Assembly: GCA_900770655.1 (NCBI GenBank)
Contig: CAAGLA010000034.1
Location: forward strand, 93,595 to 157,594
Direction: 5' to 3'
DNA length: 64,000 nucleotides
Origin: Bacteroidaceae bacterium
GTDB taxonomy: Bacteria; Bacteroidota; Bacteroidia; Bacteroidales; Bacteroidaceae
Part shown: piece by piece, positions 43,071 through 52,589 of the stretch
Layout of the letters: every line of letters begins with the position of its first letter
Numbering within the stretch: position 1 is the stretch's first letter
Position numbers and translations under genes: made by a program
The notes under the pieces: model-generated
Seen by the model: the letters and a program-made list of their open reading frames with translations, nothing else
What the model was told of the DNA's origin: nothing
Database searches by the model: none

Positions 43071-43691
43071 ATGAAAAAGAAAGAGACCTCTTCGCTTAGC
43101 AAGAAAGAGGCAAGAAAAAGAAATATAATCATTGTTTTGGCTAATCTTTTTGGTATAGCCGCGGTTGCTTTTTTGGTTCCGTATTTCACCCTTATGTGGC
43201 TCGACAGCTATACGAACCACGGTGAAGAGATTGAAGTGCCCGATATATGCAGAATGCATCTGGAAGATGCAAAGGCCGAACTGAATAGTCAAGGCTTTAC
43301 CCTTGAAATACAGAGATATGAATATTCCGAAGGTGCCATAGAAGACGAAGTGCTGGAACAGTCGCCTGCTGCCGGCTCTATGGTAAAGGAGGGGCGCAAG
43401 ATTCTTGTTGTCCTCAATACAACGCAGAAGCCGAAAGTCTCTGTGCCGGGTGTCATAGACAACTGCTCTATGCGTGAGGCCGAAGCGCGTATTCAGGCAG
43501 CCGGCTTCAATATTGTACGTGTCGATACCATCAGGGGCGAAAAGGACTGGGTATATAAACTTCGCCACGAAGGCCGTGATTTAACCAATGGAGAACCTAT
43601 ACCAATGGGCTCCGATGTGGTAATTGTTATAGGCAACGGCAACGACAGGGTTGAAAATGCTCCTGCGGTAGCAACTGAATATTTCGATTAA
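43071..43691 (+). CDS. Membrane-anchored PASTA-domain protein
   Basis: 206 residues: a Lys/Glu-rich cytoplasmic head, one membrane helix (about 18-40, NIIIVLANLFGIAAVAFLVP), then two clear PASTA repeats (VPDICRMHLEDAKAELNSQGF and VPGVIDNCSMREAEARIQAAGF) and a shortened third. PASTA domains bind peptidoglycan or beta-lactam-like ligands in penicillin-binding proteins and Ser/Thr kinases; here there is no kinase or transpeptidase part. It sits 3 bp before rluD, an arrangement I associate with Bacteroidales generally. Likely a periplasm-facing wall sensor or scaffold. Confidence 0.88.
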   Translation: MKKKETSSLSKKEARKRNIIIVLANLFGIAAVAFLVPYFTLMWLDSYTNHGEEIEVPDICRMHLEDAKAELNSQGFTLEIQRYEYSEGAIEDEVLEQSPAAGSMVKEGRKILVVLNTTQKPKVSVPGVIDNCSMREAEARIQAAGFNIVRVDTIRGEKDWVYKLRHEGRDLTNGEPIPMGSDVVIVIGNGNDRVENAPAVATEYFD

Positions 43692-43694
43692 ATT

Positions 43695-44768
43695 ATGTCT
43701 CAAATCGAAGATACCGATATAGACCTGTTCTCTGTTCCCGATGAACTCGAAATGGAGGAGACCCTCTTTCGGGAAATACGTATTACGGCCGATAGAGGGC
43801 AGTCGCTTGTGCGCATAGACAAGTTCCTTATAGACCACGTAGCCAATACATCGCGCAGTAAAATACAACAGGCGGCCGATGCCGGCTCCATTTCGGTGAA
43901 CGGCAAGGTGGTAAAGAGCAACTATAAGGTTAAACCATTCGACGAAATTGTAATTACTCTTAATACTCCGGCATACGACAACAGCATACTCCCCGAAGAT
44001 ATTCCACTCGATGTGGTGTACGAGGATGACGACCTTATGGTGGTGAACAAACCTGCCGGCCTTGTCGTGCACCCGGGCTGTGGAAATACCCACGGAACAT
44101 TGATAAATGCTGTTGCGTGGCATTTGAAGGACAATCCTGAATTCGACCCTAACGACCCGCAGGTGGGGCTTGTGCATCGCATAGACAAGAATACATCGGG
44201 CTTGCTTGTTGTGGCAAAGACTGCAATGGCGAAAGCGCATTTGGGTATGCAGTTCTTTAACAAAACAACCAAACGCACATACAATGCCGTGGTGTGGGGT
44301 TCAATGAAGGAAGATGCCGGAACGGTGGTGGGCAACATAACCCGCAATCCCCGCAATCGATTGCAGATGTGTGTGTCGCCCGATGAAAATATTGGCAAGC
44401 ACGCTGTTACCCATTATCGCGTGCTCGAAAGACTAAGCTATGTTACGCTTGTGGAGTGTAATTTGGAGACAGGCCGCACTCACCAGATAAGGGTTCATCT
44501 TAAACATATAGGCCACATCCTATTCAACGACGATGTCTATGGCGGTGATGAAATTCTTAAAGGAACCAATTTCAGCAAATATAGCCAATTTGTGCGTAAC
44601 TGTTTTAAACAATGTCCTCGTCAGGCGCTTCACGCAAAGACTTTAGGCTTTGTCCACCCTCGTACAGGGGAGGAAATGTATTTCGATTCTTCTTTGCCCG
44701 AGGATTTTCTCTCTATGCTTGAATCGTGGAGACGTTATTCCAGTGCGAGTGCTGGTTTCCAGCAGTGA
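43695..44768 (+). CDS. rluD: RluA/RluD-family 23S rRNA pseudouridine synthase
   Basis: 357 residues. An N-terminal extension and S4 RNA-binding domain (VRIDKFLIDHVANTSRSKIQQAADAGSISVNGKVV) precede the catalytic domain with GLVHRIDKNTSGLLVVAKT (catalytic Asp) and the closing ETGRTHQIRVHLKHIGHILFNDDVYGG. RluD makes pseudouridines in helix 69 of 23S rRNA; paralogues exist, so the exact target is a family-level inference. Tightly linked to the PASTA gene upstream. Confidence 0.92.
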   Translation: MSQIEDTDIDLFSVPDELEMEETLFREIRITADRGQSLVRIDKFLIDHVANTSRSKIQQAADAGSISVNGKVVKSNYKVKPFDEIVITLNTPAYDNSILPEDIPLDVVYEDDDLMVVNKPAGLVVHPGCGNTHGTLINAVAWHLKDNPEFDPNDPQVGLVHRIDKNTSGLLVVAKTAMAKAHLGMQFFNKTTKRTYNAVVWGSMKEDAGTVVGNITRNPRNRLQMCVSPDENIGKHAVTHYRVLERLSYVTLVECNLETGRTHQIRVHLKHIGHILFNDDVYGGDEILKGTNFSKYSQFVRNCFKQCPRQALHAKTLGFVHPRTGEEMYFDSSLPEDFLSMLESWRRYSSASAGFQQ

Positions 44769-44804
44769 TGATTGTGGTAGAAAACGGGCAGCGGCAATTT
44801 TTTT

Positions 44805-45653
44805 CTATCTGATGAGCAGGCTTTCGAGTTGTTGCAATTCTCCGTTGAATACATTGATGTCTACCTTGCGGTTGATGCCGGGTATCTCGCCCTTGTCGGT
44901 GCATTGCCATATAAGCCATTCTGTCTCAACTTCTAACTTTTCTACGTAGTAGTGTGCTATCCACGTGGGGAAGCGGTCGAAGAACTTGTCGTAAAGATAT
45001 TTCTCCTTGTAGTTCTTGCCCGAATAGATTATGGGCATAACTCCGTAGTGCTCTTCTATTTTGGCAATGAAAATCTTGAGTTCCTCAATGAATTTTGCCT
45101 TGTCTTCGGGTATCTCTTCGACATCTACCATTGGCGGCAGGTCGCCTTTCTCAACAGCTACGTTGTTTATGAACATATTTGCCTGAGCAAGCCCGGTTGA
45201 TGTGGTGCTGAAGTAGTGATATGCTCCGCGCAGGAATCCCCCCTTTTTTGCTTGGGCCCAGTTTTCATCGAAGCGTGTGTCCTTGTGGTCGCTGCCTTCG
45301 GTCGCTTTCATATACACGAAACTTATAGGCGCGTCGTGCTGGTTCTCTTTGCTGAATTCCTCCCAGTCGATATCTCCTTGATGGTGCGATATGTCAATGC
45401 CGAATACCGAGTATCCGTTTGGAATACAGGTGCTGAATATCTTTGTACCATTGCAGGGTGTGAAACGGTATATTATCTCTTTCAAGAACAGATGGTAGGT
45501 GCAGAACAGTGCAAACGCAGTTACGGCGGCAACAGCTATAACCTGTTTCCACCGGGCAGTCTGCGGGCGCTTGCCTCGCGAAGATGATGGTCGGCGGGTG
45601 GAACGTCTATTCCGCCCGCCGGCCTTCTTCAATATTTTCTTAGCATCTGCCAT
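44805..45653 (-). CDS. Membrane-anchored GH25 lysozyme
   Basis: 282 residues. A highly basic head (KKAGGRNRRSTRRPSSSRGKRP) is followed by one membrane helix (about 37-57), then a GH25 barrel: FGIDISHHQGDIDWEEF (Asp 87), VYMKATEGSD, FLRGAYHYFST, PPMVDVEEIPED (the catalytic Asp-x-Glu at 177-179), IIYSGKNY and EWLIWQCTDKGEIPGI. GH25 enzymes cleave the glycan strands of peptidoglycan. The anchor suggests that it works from the inner membrane in wall remodelling rather than being secreted. 13 bp after the PPi-phosphofructokinase gene. Confidence 0.9.
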   Translation of the reverse strand: MADAKKILKKAGGRNRRSTRRPSSSRGKRPQTARWKQVIAVAAVTAFALFCTYHLFLKEIIYRFTPCNGTKIFSTCIPNGYSVFGIDISHHQGDIDWEEFSKENQHDAPISFVYMKATEGSDHKDTRFDENWAQAKKGGFLRGAYHYFSTTSTGLAQANMFINNVAVEKGDLPPMVDVEEIPEDKAKFIEELKIFIAKIEEHYGVMPIIYSGKNYKEKYLYDKFFDRFPTWIAHYYVEKLEVETEWLIWQCTDKGEIPGINRKVDINVFNGELQQLESLLIR

Positions 45654-45666
45654 TAAATGACTTTAC

Positions 45667-47313
45667 TTACTTCTGCTGCTCAAGAGCAAGAGTCTTTGTT
45701 GTCTGGTCGCATACCTCAGTAGGTCCAAAGTACTGTATTGGGCCGGGGTATACATAACAGGTCTCTTTTGCCCACAATTCTCTGTTTGCTGCAAACTTCT
45801 TGAATGGCGCGCCGTTCAGGTCAACGAGAGCCTTCTGAATAACAGGCTTCATTTCTCCGTGACGACGTTCCATATTCATCATCATAGTGATAGGTATACC
45901 ACCGGCAACCCATTCTGCTGCAGGAGCAGTGGTGTTGCGTACCGATGACATATAACCTGTCTTTCCGGCGGCAATCAACTGTGAAGCGTTGTAACCGAGA
46001 GCATAGCAGTAGTCGGCATCGTAGTTCGAAGGAGCTGCGCAACGTCCTTCGTAACCGAAGAAGTGGTGCTGTGCGTTGAACTTGCCTGTGTACTTGCCTT
46101 CTGCTTTCCAAGCTGCGAGCTTGCCTGCAACCATTTCTGAAAGGAGCTTTTCTGTCTCAATGAGTGAAACCTGAACGTTACCGTGCGGGTCGCGGTCCAT
46201 TGTGAGCTGGCGTGCTACGCCTGCAGGGAGGCTGGCATAAACATCGGCATTGTCCTTAGAGAGATTGTCTATAATATATTGACGCTTGTCGGCTGCTGCA
46301 ACCGCATTGTACTCCTCGCCCTTAACTGCCAAAAGGTCGTTGAGCTCGGCAATGAGTGATTTCATCGCGGGTATGAACTCTATGAGGCCTTCGGGGATAA
46401 GAACTGTACCGAAGTTGTTGCCGTCGGCCGCGCGTGATGCAACGGCGGTTGCAATGGCTGTAACAATATCGTCGAGTGAAAGAGCCTTCTGCTCAACCTC
46501 TTCCGAAATGATACAGTAGTTGGGCTGTGTCTGCAAAGCGCACTCAAGTGCAATGTGTGAAGCCGAACGGCCCATAAGCTTAATGAAGTGCCAGTATTTT
46601 CTTGCAGAGTTACAGTCGCGCTGAATGTTGCCTATAACCTCTGAATATACCTTGCAGGCTGTGTCGAAACCGAAAGATGTCTCAATGTAGGCATTCTTCA
46701 GGTCGCCGTCGATAGTCTTTGGACAACCTATTACCTGTACACCGGTGTTCTTTGCAGCGTAGTACTCGGCAAGAACGCAGGCGTTGGTGTTTGAGTCGTC
46801 ACCACCGATAATTACAAGAGCCTTAATGTCGAGCTCTTTAATAATCTCGAGACCTTTGTCGAACTGCTCGGTCTTTTCAAGCTTTGTACGGCCGGAACCA
46901 ATGATGTCGAAACCGCCTGTGTTGCGGTACTCGTCCATCAGCTCTGCTGTAATTTCAATATATTTGTGGTCTACCAAACCGCCGGGGCCCATAAGGAAAC
47001 CGTAAAGACGGCTGTTTGCGTTGAGTTTCTTTACACCGTCGAAAAGGCCGGCAATAACGTTGTGACCGCCGGGAGCCTGTCCGCCTGAAAGGATAACACC
47101 TACATTGATAGCAGGCCACTCCTTCTCCTCGCCGCCCTTCTCGAATGTAACGATAGGAAGGCCGTATGTGTTGGGGAACATAGCCTTAATAGCCTCTTGG
47201 TCTGCTACCGATTCTGTTGCAGCACCTTCACAAAGTTTAACTGTCTCTGTCAATGCCTGTGGCAGTTTGGGCTGGTATGCAGCCCTTGCTTTTTGCAATG
47301 CGCTAATTTCCAT
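45667..47313 (-). CDS. pfp: Diphosphate-fructose-6-phosphate 1-phosphotransferase
   Basis: 548 residues, the long PPi-dependent type. [21 protein letters not shown], then [19 protein letters not shown] (Asp in GGDD, about 170-174, marks PPi use) and [23 protein letters not shown] with the catalytic Asp. It interconverts fructose-6-phosphate and fructose-1,6-bisphosphate reversibly with pyrophosphate, serving both glycolysis and gluconeogenesis. The window also encodes an ATP-type enzyme, so the organism keeps both. Confidence 0.95.
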   Translation of the reverse strand: MEISALQKARAAYQPKLPQALTETVKLCEGAATESVADQEAIKAMFPNTYGLPIVTFEKGGEEKEWPAINVGVILSGGQAPGGHNVIAGLFDGVKKLNANSRLYGFLMGPGGLVDHKYIEITAELMDEYRNTGGFDIIGSGRTKLEKTEQFDKGLEIIKELDIKALVIIGGDDSNTNACVLAEYYAAKNTGVQVIGCPKTIDGDLKNAYIETSFGFDTACKVYSEVIGNIQRDCNSARKYWHFIKLMGRSASHIALECALQTQPNYCIISEEVEQKALSLDDIVTAIATAVASRAADGNNFGTVLIPEGLIEFIPAMKSLIAELNDLLAVKGEEYNAVAAADKRQYIIDNLSKDNADVYASLPAGVARQLTMDRDPHGNVQVSLIETEKLLSEMVAGKLAAWKAEGKYTGKFNAQHHFFGYEGRCAAPSNYDADYCYALGYNASQLIAAGKTGYMSSVRNTTAPAAEWVAGGIPITMMMNMERRHGEMKPVIQKALVDLNGAPFKKFAANRELWAKETCYVYPGPIQYFGPTEVCDQTTKTLALEQQK

Positions 47314-47443
47314 ATTGTTTATGTATAAAGTTGATAGATTAATTCAAATTACCCGCAAATTTCGTTTTTTTTTGTGAGAATTAAAAGCGCTTTACTCTTT
47401 TTATTTGTCCGCAAATGCAAATATTCTATTTTTTGTCCTATTA

Positions 47444-47475
47444 GTTGCATAGTATAAATGATTTACATATCTTTA
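47444..47475 (+). promoter_or_regulatory. Candidate promoter for the 47507-50755 unit
   Basis: GTTG (47444-47447), a 20-bp spacer and TATCTTTA (47468-47475), each one base off consensus, 31 bp before ATG 47507. Confidence 0.45.
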
Positions 47476-47506
47476 CAGAGATAAATCTTATTTAAAATCT
47501 ACAATT

Positions 47507-47785
47507 ATGGCAAGCAAGAAGAATTTGAAGAAAGTGATAACATTTGTGGCAGATGAGTTGGCAACAGAGGCATTTATCATATCCAACGGTGCTCAGAACA
47601 ATACAGACGAGTGGATAGATGTGCTAAACAAGATATTTGCTTTGAATGTAGAATACATAGCACGTGTCAACCACGTTGAACCCGGTGTGGCTCCAAAGAA
47701 ATATTTCAATACGCTTTGCGATTCGTTCAATGCCGATGCTAAGGCAATTCTCGCAACAATAACAGAACTGGCAAAGAAAGGATAA
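47507..47785 (+). CDS. Small conserved hypothetical protein
   Basis: 92 residues, MASKKNLKKVITFVADELATEAF, predicted all-helical and soluble with no signal peptide. Contains NNTDEWIDVLNKIFALNVEYIARVNH and a Lys-rich end. I recognise the style of a short Bacteroidales-conserved protein but no named domain. Six bases separate it from the secreted amidase-like gene, so the two are probably co-transcribed; whether they cooperate is unknown. Confidence 0.7.
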   Translation: MASKKNLKKVITFVADELATEAFIISNGAQNNTDEWIDVLNKIFALNVEYIARVNHVEPGVAPKKYFNTLCDSFNADAKAILATITELAKKG

Positions 47786-47791
47786 AAGCCA

Positions 47792-50755
47792 ATGATAAAA
47801 CGTTTTTTATTGATGGCCGCCTGCACACTTTGTGCGACGGCCTTGTTTTCACAATCACTAAGCAGCGGCGAAAAATCCTCCATAGCGGAATTTATAAGGG
47901 ATTTTGAGTCTCCGCGTTCTTGTCTTCGCGGCTATAGGATAGATACCGACCGCAGCAACAATCTAGTTCTCGACAACAGCTCGAAGCGGCTCACAGTCTA
48001 TGTCAACTACCGTTTTGCCCAGCAACCGTTCACTCCCGGCCTTGTAGATTCAATATATGACGGAATACGCGAACTCTTGCCCCGCAGCTTGCGCCGTTAC
48101 GACATACGCGTAGTCTTTGGCGGCCGTACAATAGATGAACTAATACCTAATATATACCGTACAGAAGGTGTCGATAATACCCGCTTGTGGGGTAGTGTGG
48201 AATATACCGGAGCACCGTGGGTAAGCAATGTCTCGCGCCCCTACAAGGTTGATGCCGGCCTTGCCGGCAGGCATATAGCCCTATGGCAGAGCCACGGCTA
48301 CTACTACCACAACGACCTTGCTACTTGGCGCTGGCAGCGTCCTCGTCTCTATTGTACAACCGAGGACCTCTTTACCCAGTCTATAGTAGTGCCGTTCCTT
48401 ATGCCTATGCTCGAGAATGCCGGTGCGTTGGTTTATACTCCCCGCGAACGCGATTGGCAGGTGAATAGTGTGATTGTCGACAACGATTCGCGTGAAGGTG
48501 CATCGAGATACATTGAAAAGAATGGCCGTAATGGCGAATGGGCTGCTCGCGAGAGTGGATATGCTCCGGCAAAGGATGTATATATAGACAGAGAAAACCC
48601 ATTTTCAATGGGAACTTCGCGCTGTATATCAACCAGCCGTAGCGGCCGAACAGATGCCGAAATCCAGTGGCTCCCCGATATCCCTGCCGACGGCAGCTAT
48701 GCAGTCTATGTGGCATACGAAACTTTCTCGAACTCTATCCCCGATGCAGCCTATACAGTTATGCATAGCGGCGGTGAAACCAAGTTCAAGGTAAACCAGA
48801 CAATGGGTGGTGGCACTTGGGTATATCTTGGTACATTTGAATTCAAGAAGGGGGTTAAAGAGAGACAGGGTGTCTTGCTGAGCAATAATAGTGAACACTC
48901 CGGTGTGGTAAGTGCCGATGCTGTGCGCTTCGGTGGCGGTATGGGCTGTGTGGCTCGTGGAGAAACGCCGGAAACAAGCGGTTTGCCGCGTTATGTAGAG
49001 GGTGCGCGTTATACTCTTCAGTTATCGGGCTTCCCGTACAATGTATATTCTGCTTCGGCCGAAGATGAAAAGTCGGACAAGACTGATGACACTAACTGCC
49101 GTTCGCACGCAGTGAATTACCTGTCGGGCGGTTCTGTGTATAACCCCGACACGGTAGGGTTGGGCGTTCCTTTAGAGTTTTCATTCGGTTTTCACTCCGA
49201 TGCCGGTTACGATGCAAACGATAAGGTTGTTGGCTCTCTTGCCATTGTGCAGACACTGGAGAACGGCGGAGAACTGCGTAGCGGTCCTTCGCGCCTTATG
49301 TCGCGCGATGCTGCGTCGCTGCTGTTGAACAACCTTCAGGCCGATCTATCGGCCCGTTACGGTTTTCATTGGCCAGTCCGTGCCATTTACGATGCCTACT
49401 TGCAGCGCAACGGCCGCAAAAGGCAGAACTATAGCGAGGCGCGTCTGCCATTGGTGCCTTCAATGATTTTTGAATCGTTGTCGCACCAGAACTTCATAGA
49501 TATGGTCTATGGCCACAGCCCCGACTTCAAGTTCACTCTTGCCCGTTCGGTCTACAAGTCTATGCTTCGCCATTTGTGCTATGTGCATAATGCGGAATAT
49601 GTAGTGCAGCCTTTGCCTGTCGGAAATATGTCGTTGTCCTTGTCGGCCGACAACCGCGTTGCCACACTACGCTGGTCGCCGGTGGAAGATCCTCTGGAGC
49701 CCACGGCAAAGCCTACGGGCTATGTGGTTTATACAAAAATAGGCAACGGCGGCTTCGATAACGGAACTGTAATTAACAGAACTCATTGCACCATACAGGT
49801 TCAGCCGGGTGTAATATACAGTTTTAAGGTAGCTGCCCTTAACAAGGGTGGAGAGAGCCTTCCGTCGGAAGAACTCTCACTCTATGTCGCTCCCGAAGAG
49901 AAAGGGCGTGTACTTGTTGTCAATGGTTTTCATCGTTTGAGTGCTCCTCAGGTGGTTTCAACCGGTACAATGGCCGGGTTCGATATGGAAGCCGACCCGG
50001 GTGTTCCCTATATGCATACTCCTGAGTATTGTGGCCCGCAGCTCGACTTCCTGCGTGAAAACATAGGCAACGAGAGTGGCTTGGGGCTTAGCGGCAGTTC
50101 ATACGAAGGTAAGCTTATAGCCGGAAACACATTCGATTATCCGTATGTTCACGGCGAGGCGCTTGCCGCAAATGGCATAAGTTATGTGTCGTGCAGCAGT
50201 GAAGCTGTTATGAACGGAACTGTAAATCTTGGAGACTACAAGGTGGTTGACCTTATCTTGGGTGTTGAGAAACAGGGCGATAAAGGTTCTTATCTCGGGT
50301 ATAACCGTCCTTACAAGACTTTCCCTCTGCAACTTCAGGAGAAGATTGCTTCGTTCTGCAACAACGGCGGCAGTCTTTTTGTGAGCGGTGCATTTCTTGC
50401 CAGCGATATGACAAAGAACTCGCAAGACCATAATTTTATAAAGAACGTGTTGCACGTAGATTATGGCGGTTCTGTAACCGACCTTTCGGAAAATATCATT
50501 ACAGGTTCCGGCTTGTGTATGAACTTCAGGCGTGGCGCAAATGAAGAGTGCTATGCGGTATCGCGTCCCGATATTCTAGTTCCTGTAGACAATGCATTTG
50601 TATCCTTTGTCTTTGACGGCAGCAAGCAGAGTGCCGGAGTTGCATACGCAGGCGATTACCGTGTAATATCCACCAGTTTCCCCTTTGAGAGTGTAACCGA
50701 TTCTGAATTGCGCAGCAAGTTAATGGGAGCGGTAATGAGATTTCTTATGAGGTAA
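47792..50755 (+). CDS. Large secreted protein with golvesin-like, amidase-like and FN3 domains
   Basis: 987 residues with signal peptide MIKRFLLMAACTLCATALFS. Residues about 224-385 resemble a golvesin/xanthan-lyase beta domain (VDNDSREGASRYIEKNG, PADGSYAVYVAYETF, SADAVRFGGG). It appears inserted in an N-acetylmuramoyl-L-alanine-amidase-like fold that continues with SFGFHSDAGYD (about 464) and FESLSHQNFIDM (about 561), where zinc ligands would sit. An FN3 domain (about 607-700) and a C-terminal Rossmann-like domain (RVLVVNGFHRLS, GGSLFVSGAFLASD) follow. Homologues are often labelled xanthan lyase, which the fold does not support. Probably a surface or periplasmic peptidoglycan amidase. Confidence 0.75.
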   Translation: MIKRFLLMAACTLCATALFSQSLSSGEKSSIAEFIRDFESPRSCLRGYRIDTDRSNNLVLDNSSKRLTVYVNYRFAQQPFTPGLVDSIYDGIRELLPRSLRRYDIRVVFGGRTIDELIPNIYRTEGVDNTRLWGSVEYTGAPWVSNVSRPYKVDAGLAGRHIALWQSHGYYYHNDLATWRWQRPRLYCTTEDLFTQSIVVPFLMPMLENAGALVYTPRERDWQVNSVIVDNDSREGASRYIEKNGRNGEWAARESGYAPAKDVYIDRENPFSMGTSRCISTSRSGRTDAEIQWLPDIPADGSYAVYVAYETFSNSIPDAAYTVMHSGGETKFKVNQTMGGGTWVYLGTFEFKKGVKERQGVLLSNNSEHSGVVSADAVRFGGGMGCVARGETPETSGLPRYVEGARYTLQLSGFPYNVYSASAEDEKSDKTDDTNCRSHAVNYLSGGSVYNPDTVGLGVPLEFSFGFHSDAGYDANDKVVGSLAIVQTLENGGELRSGPSRLMSRDAASLLLNNLQADLSARYGFHWPVRAIYDAYLQRNGRKRQNYSEARLPLVPSMIFESLSHQNFIDMVYGHSPDFKFTLARSVYKSMLRHLCYVHNAEYVVQPLPVGNMSLSLSADNRVATLRWSPVEDPLEPTAKPTGYVVYTKIGNGGFDNGTVINRTHCTIQVQPGVIYSFKVAALNKGGESLPSEELSLYVAPEEKGRVLVVNGFHRLSAPQVVSTGTMAGFDMEADPGVPYMHTPEYCGPQLDFLRENIGNESGLGLSGSSYEGKLIAGNTFDYPYVHGEALAANGISYVSCSSEAVMNGTVNLGDYKVVDLILGVEKQGDKGSYLGYNRPYKTFPLQLQEKIASFCNNGGSLFVSGAFLASDMTKNSQDHNFIKNVLHVDYGGSVTDLSENIITGSGLCMNFRRGANEECYAVSRPDILVPVDNAFVSFVFDGSKQSAGVAYAGDYRVISTSFPFESVTDSELRSKLMGAVMRFLMR

Positions 50756-50759
50756 CTCC

Positions 50760-51371
50760 CTACTCAAAAGATAGTTCCAACTGTTTTGGTTCTTCGCCCA
50801 AGAGGTTGAACGTCATTCTGTGGTAGGGGGTTGTGCCGAACTCGCGTATAGCTGCACGGTGAGCAGCTGTGGGGTAGCCCTTGTTGCTTTGCCAGTCGTA
50901 CATTGGGTACTCCTTTGCAATGCGCATCATATAGTCGTCGCGGTAGGTCTTTGCAAGTATAGAGGCCGCCGCGATGCTCATATATGTAGCGTCGCCTTTT
51001 ACAACTGTGCAGTGTGTTGTGCCGGGGTAGGGTGTGAATTTGTTGCCGTCTACCAACAGGTGCTGTGGGCGGGTCTTAAGGGCGTCTACGGCGCGGTGCA
51101 TTGCAAGTATAGATGCGCGAAGAATGTTTATCTTGTCAATTTCGGCGGCTGTTACAATACCTACCGACCACGCTATGGCATCTCTTTCAATTATTTCACG
51201 CAGCTTGTATCGCTTGGCTTCGGTGAGCTGTTTAGAGTCGTTAAGCAGTTCGTTGGTGTAGTCGGGCGGTAGAATTACCGCAGCTGCGTATACGTCGCCT
51301 GCAAGGCAGCCGCGGCCCGCTTCATCGCAACCGGCCTCTATTACACCCTCTTTCTGGTATTGCTTCAACAT
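50760..51371 (-). CDS. rnhB: Ribonuclease HII
   Basis: 203 residues. The metal-binding acidic residues lie in [19 protein letters not shown] (Asp-Glu pair), HLLVDGNKF and [14 protein letters not shown]. The C-terminal [20 protein letters not shown] is typical. It removes RNA from DNA-RNA hybrids and single ribonucleotides. Its ATG shares a base with the sufS stop (TAATG), so it is translationally coupled to the end of the suf cluster. It converges with the amidase-like gene with only 4 bp between stops. Confidence 0.96.
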   Translation of the reverse strand: MLKQYQKEGVIEAGCDEAGRGCLAGDVYAAAVILPPDYTNELLNDSKQLTEAKRYKLREIIERDAIAWSVGIVTAAEIDKINILRASILAMHRAVDALKTRPQHLLVDGNKFTPYPGTTHCTVVKGDATYMSIAAASILAKTYRDDYMMRIAKEYPMYDWQSNKGYPTAAHRAAIREFGTTPYHRMTFNLLGEEPKQLELSFE

Positions 51372-52582
51372 TATTCAAACATTTTTGCGGCTCTTGCAAT
51401 TCCTTCCACAAGCCTGTCAACCTCTTCTTTTGTATTATATGCCGCAAAAGATGCCCTTACCGTACCGGGTATTCCCAGACACTCCATAAGCGGCTGTGCA
51501 CAATGGTGTCCTGTACGCACGGCAATGCCCAGCCTGTCGAGGATTGTTCCTAAATCGGACGGGTGAATATTCCCTACAAGGAACGAAACGGCTGCGCTGT
51601 CGGGCTTGCCTAATATGCGCATTCCTTTTATTGCACTGAGCTGCTCGACGGCATACCGGGTGAGCTCTCTCTCGTGCGTGGCAATAGCTTCTATACCAAG
51701 ACTTTCTACCCACTCAAGTGCTTTCCCTAAAGCTATTGCACCTACATAGTCCGGTGTTCCGGCCTCAAATTTATAGGGCAGGGTGTTGTATGTTGTCCCT
51801 TCGAAACGTACTGTCTTAATCATCTCTCCGCCACCGTGGTAGGGCTGCATAGAACTGAGCAGTTCCTCCTTTCCGTATAGCACTCCAATACCGGTGGGGG
51901 CATATATCTTGTGCCCGCTGAATGCAAAGAAGTCGGCATCGAGCTGTTGTATATCTATTGCGGTGTGCGGAATGCTCTGTGCGCCGTCTATGAGAACCGG
52001 TACACCTGCAGCGTGGGCAATCTCTATAATCTCTTTAATGGGGTTGGTTACGCCAAGCACGTTTGAAACGTTTGTTACGCTCACAAGCCTTGTACGGTTG
52101 CTCAGCAGTTGCTTGTATGTTTCAATGTCGAGCGTGCAGTCGTCTCTGAGTGGTATTACACGCAGGACAACTCCTTTGCGCTCGCACAGCATCTGCCACG
52201 GTACAATGTTGCTGTGGTGCTCCATAGCCGATACTATAATCTCGTCGCCTTCGCTAAGGAAAGTATTGCCGATTGATGCTGCAACAAGGTTTATGCTCTC
52301 TGTTGTACCGCGTGTGAATATTATCTCGCTGGTGCTTCCGGCATTTATGAACCTCTGTACCCTTTGACGTGCTTTCTCCATTGCTTCTGTTGCAACTTGT
52401 GAGAGGTGATGTACTCCGCGGTGAACGTTGGCATTGCAGGTGGTGTATATGCGGCACATTTCATCTATTACACACTGAGGCTTCTGTGTAGTGGCAGCGT
52501 TGTCGAGGTATACAAGCGGTTTGCCATACACTCTTTCGGTGAGTATGGGGAATTGCTTGCGTATATCGTCTGTGTTCAACAT
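51371..52582 (-). CDS. sufS: SufS-type cysteine desulfurase
   Basis: 403 residues. PLP-enzyme landmarks: [21 protein letters not shown], the PLP-Lys in [20 protein letters not shown], and the group II loop [16 protein letters not shown] with the catalytic Cys. It takes sulfur from cysteine for Fe-S assembly by the SufBCD complex encoded next to it. No sufE or sufU is adjacent; the sulfur relay partner lies elsewhere. Confidence 0.96.
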   Translation of the reverse strand: MLNTDDIRKQFPILTERVYGKPLVYLDNAATTQKPQCVIDEMCRIYTTCNANVHRGVHHLSQVATEAMEKARQRVQRFINAGSTSEIIFTRGTTESINLVAASIGNTFLSEGDEIIVSAMEHHSNIVPWQMLCERKGVVLRVIPLRDDCTLDIETYKQLLSNRTRLVSVTNVSNVLGVTNPIKEIIEIAHAAGVPVLIDGAQSIPHTAIDIQQLDADFFAFSGHKIYAPTGIGVLYGKEELLSSMQPYHGGGEMIKTVRFEGTTYNTLPYKFEAGTPDYVGAIALGKALEWVESLGIEAIATHERELTRYAVEQLSAIKGMRILGKPDSAAVSFLVGNIHPSDLGTILDRLGIAVRTGHHCAQPLMECLGIPGTVRASFAAYNTKEEVDRLVEGIARAAKMFE

Positions 52583-52589
52583 CTCTTTC

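Noticed and set aside
44805..45653. GH25 lysozyme considered as a phage endolysin
   Set aside because: No phage genes are nearby, and the membrane anchor with basic head and the location behind pfp point to a chromosomal wall-remodelling enzyme.
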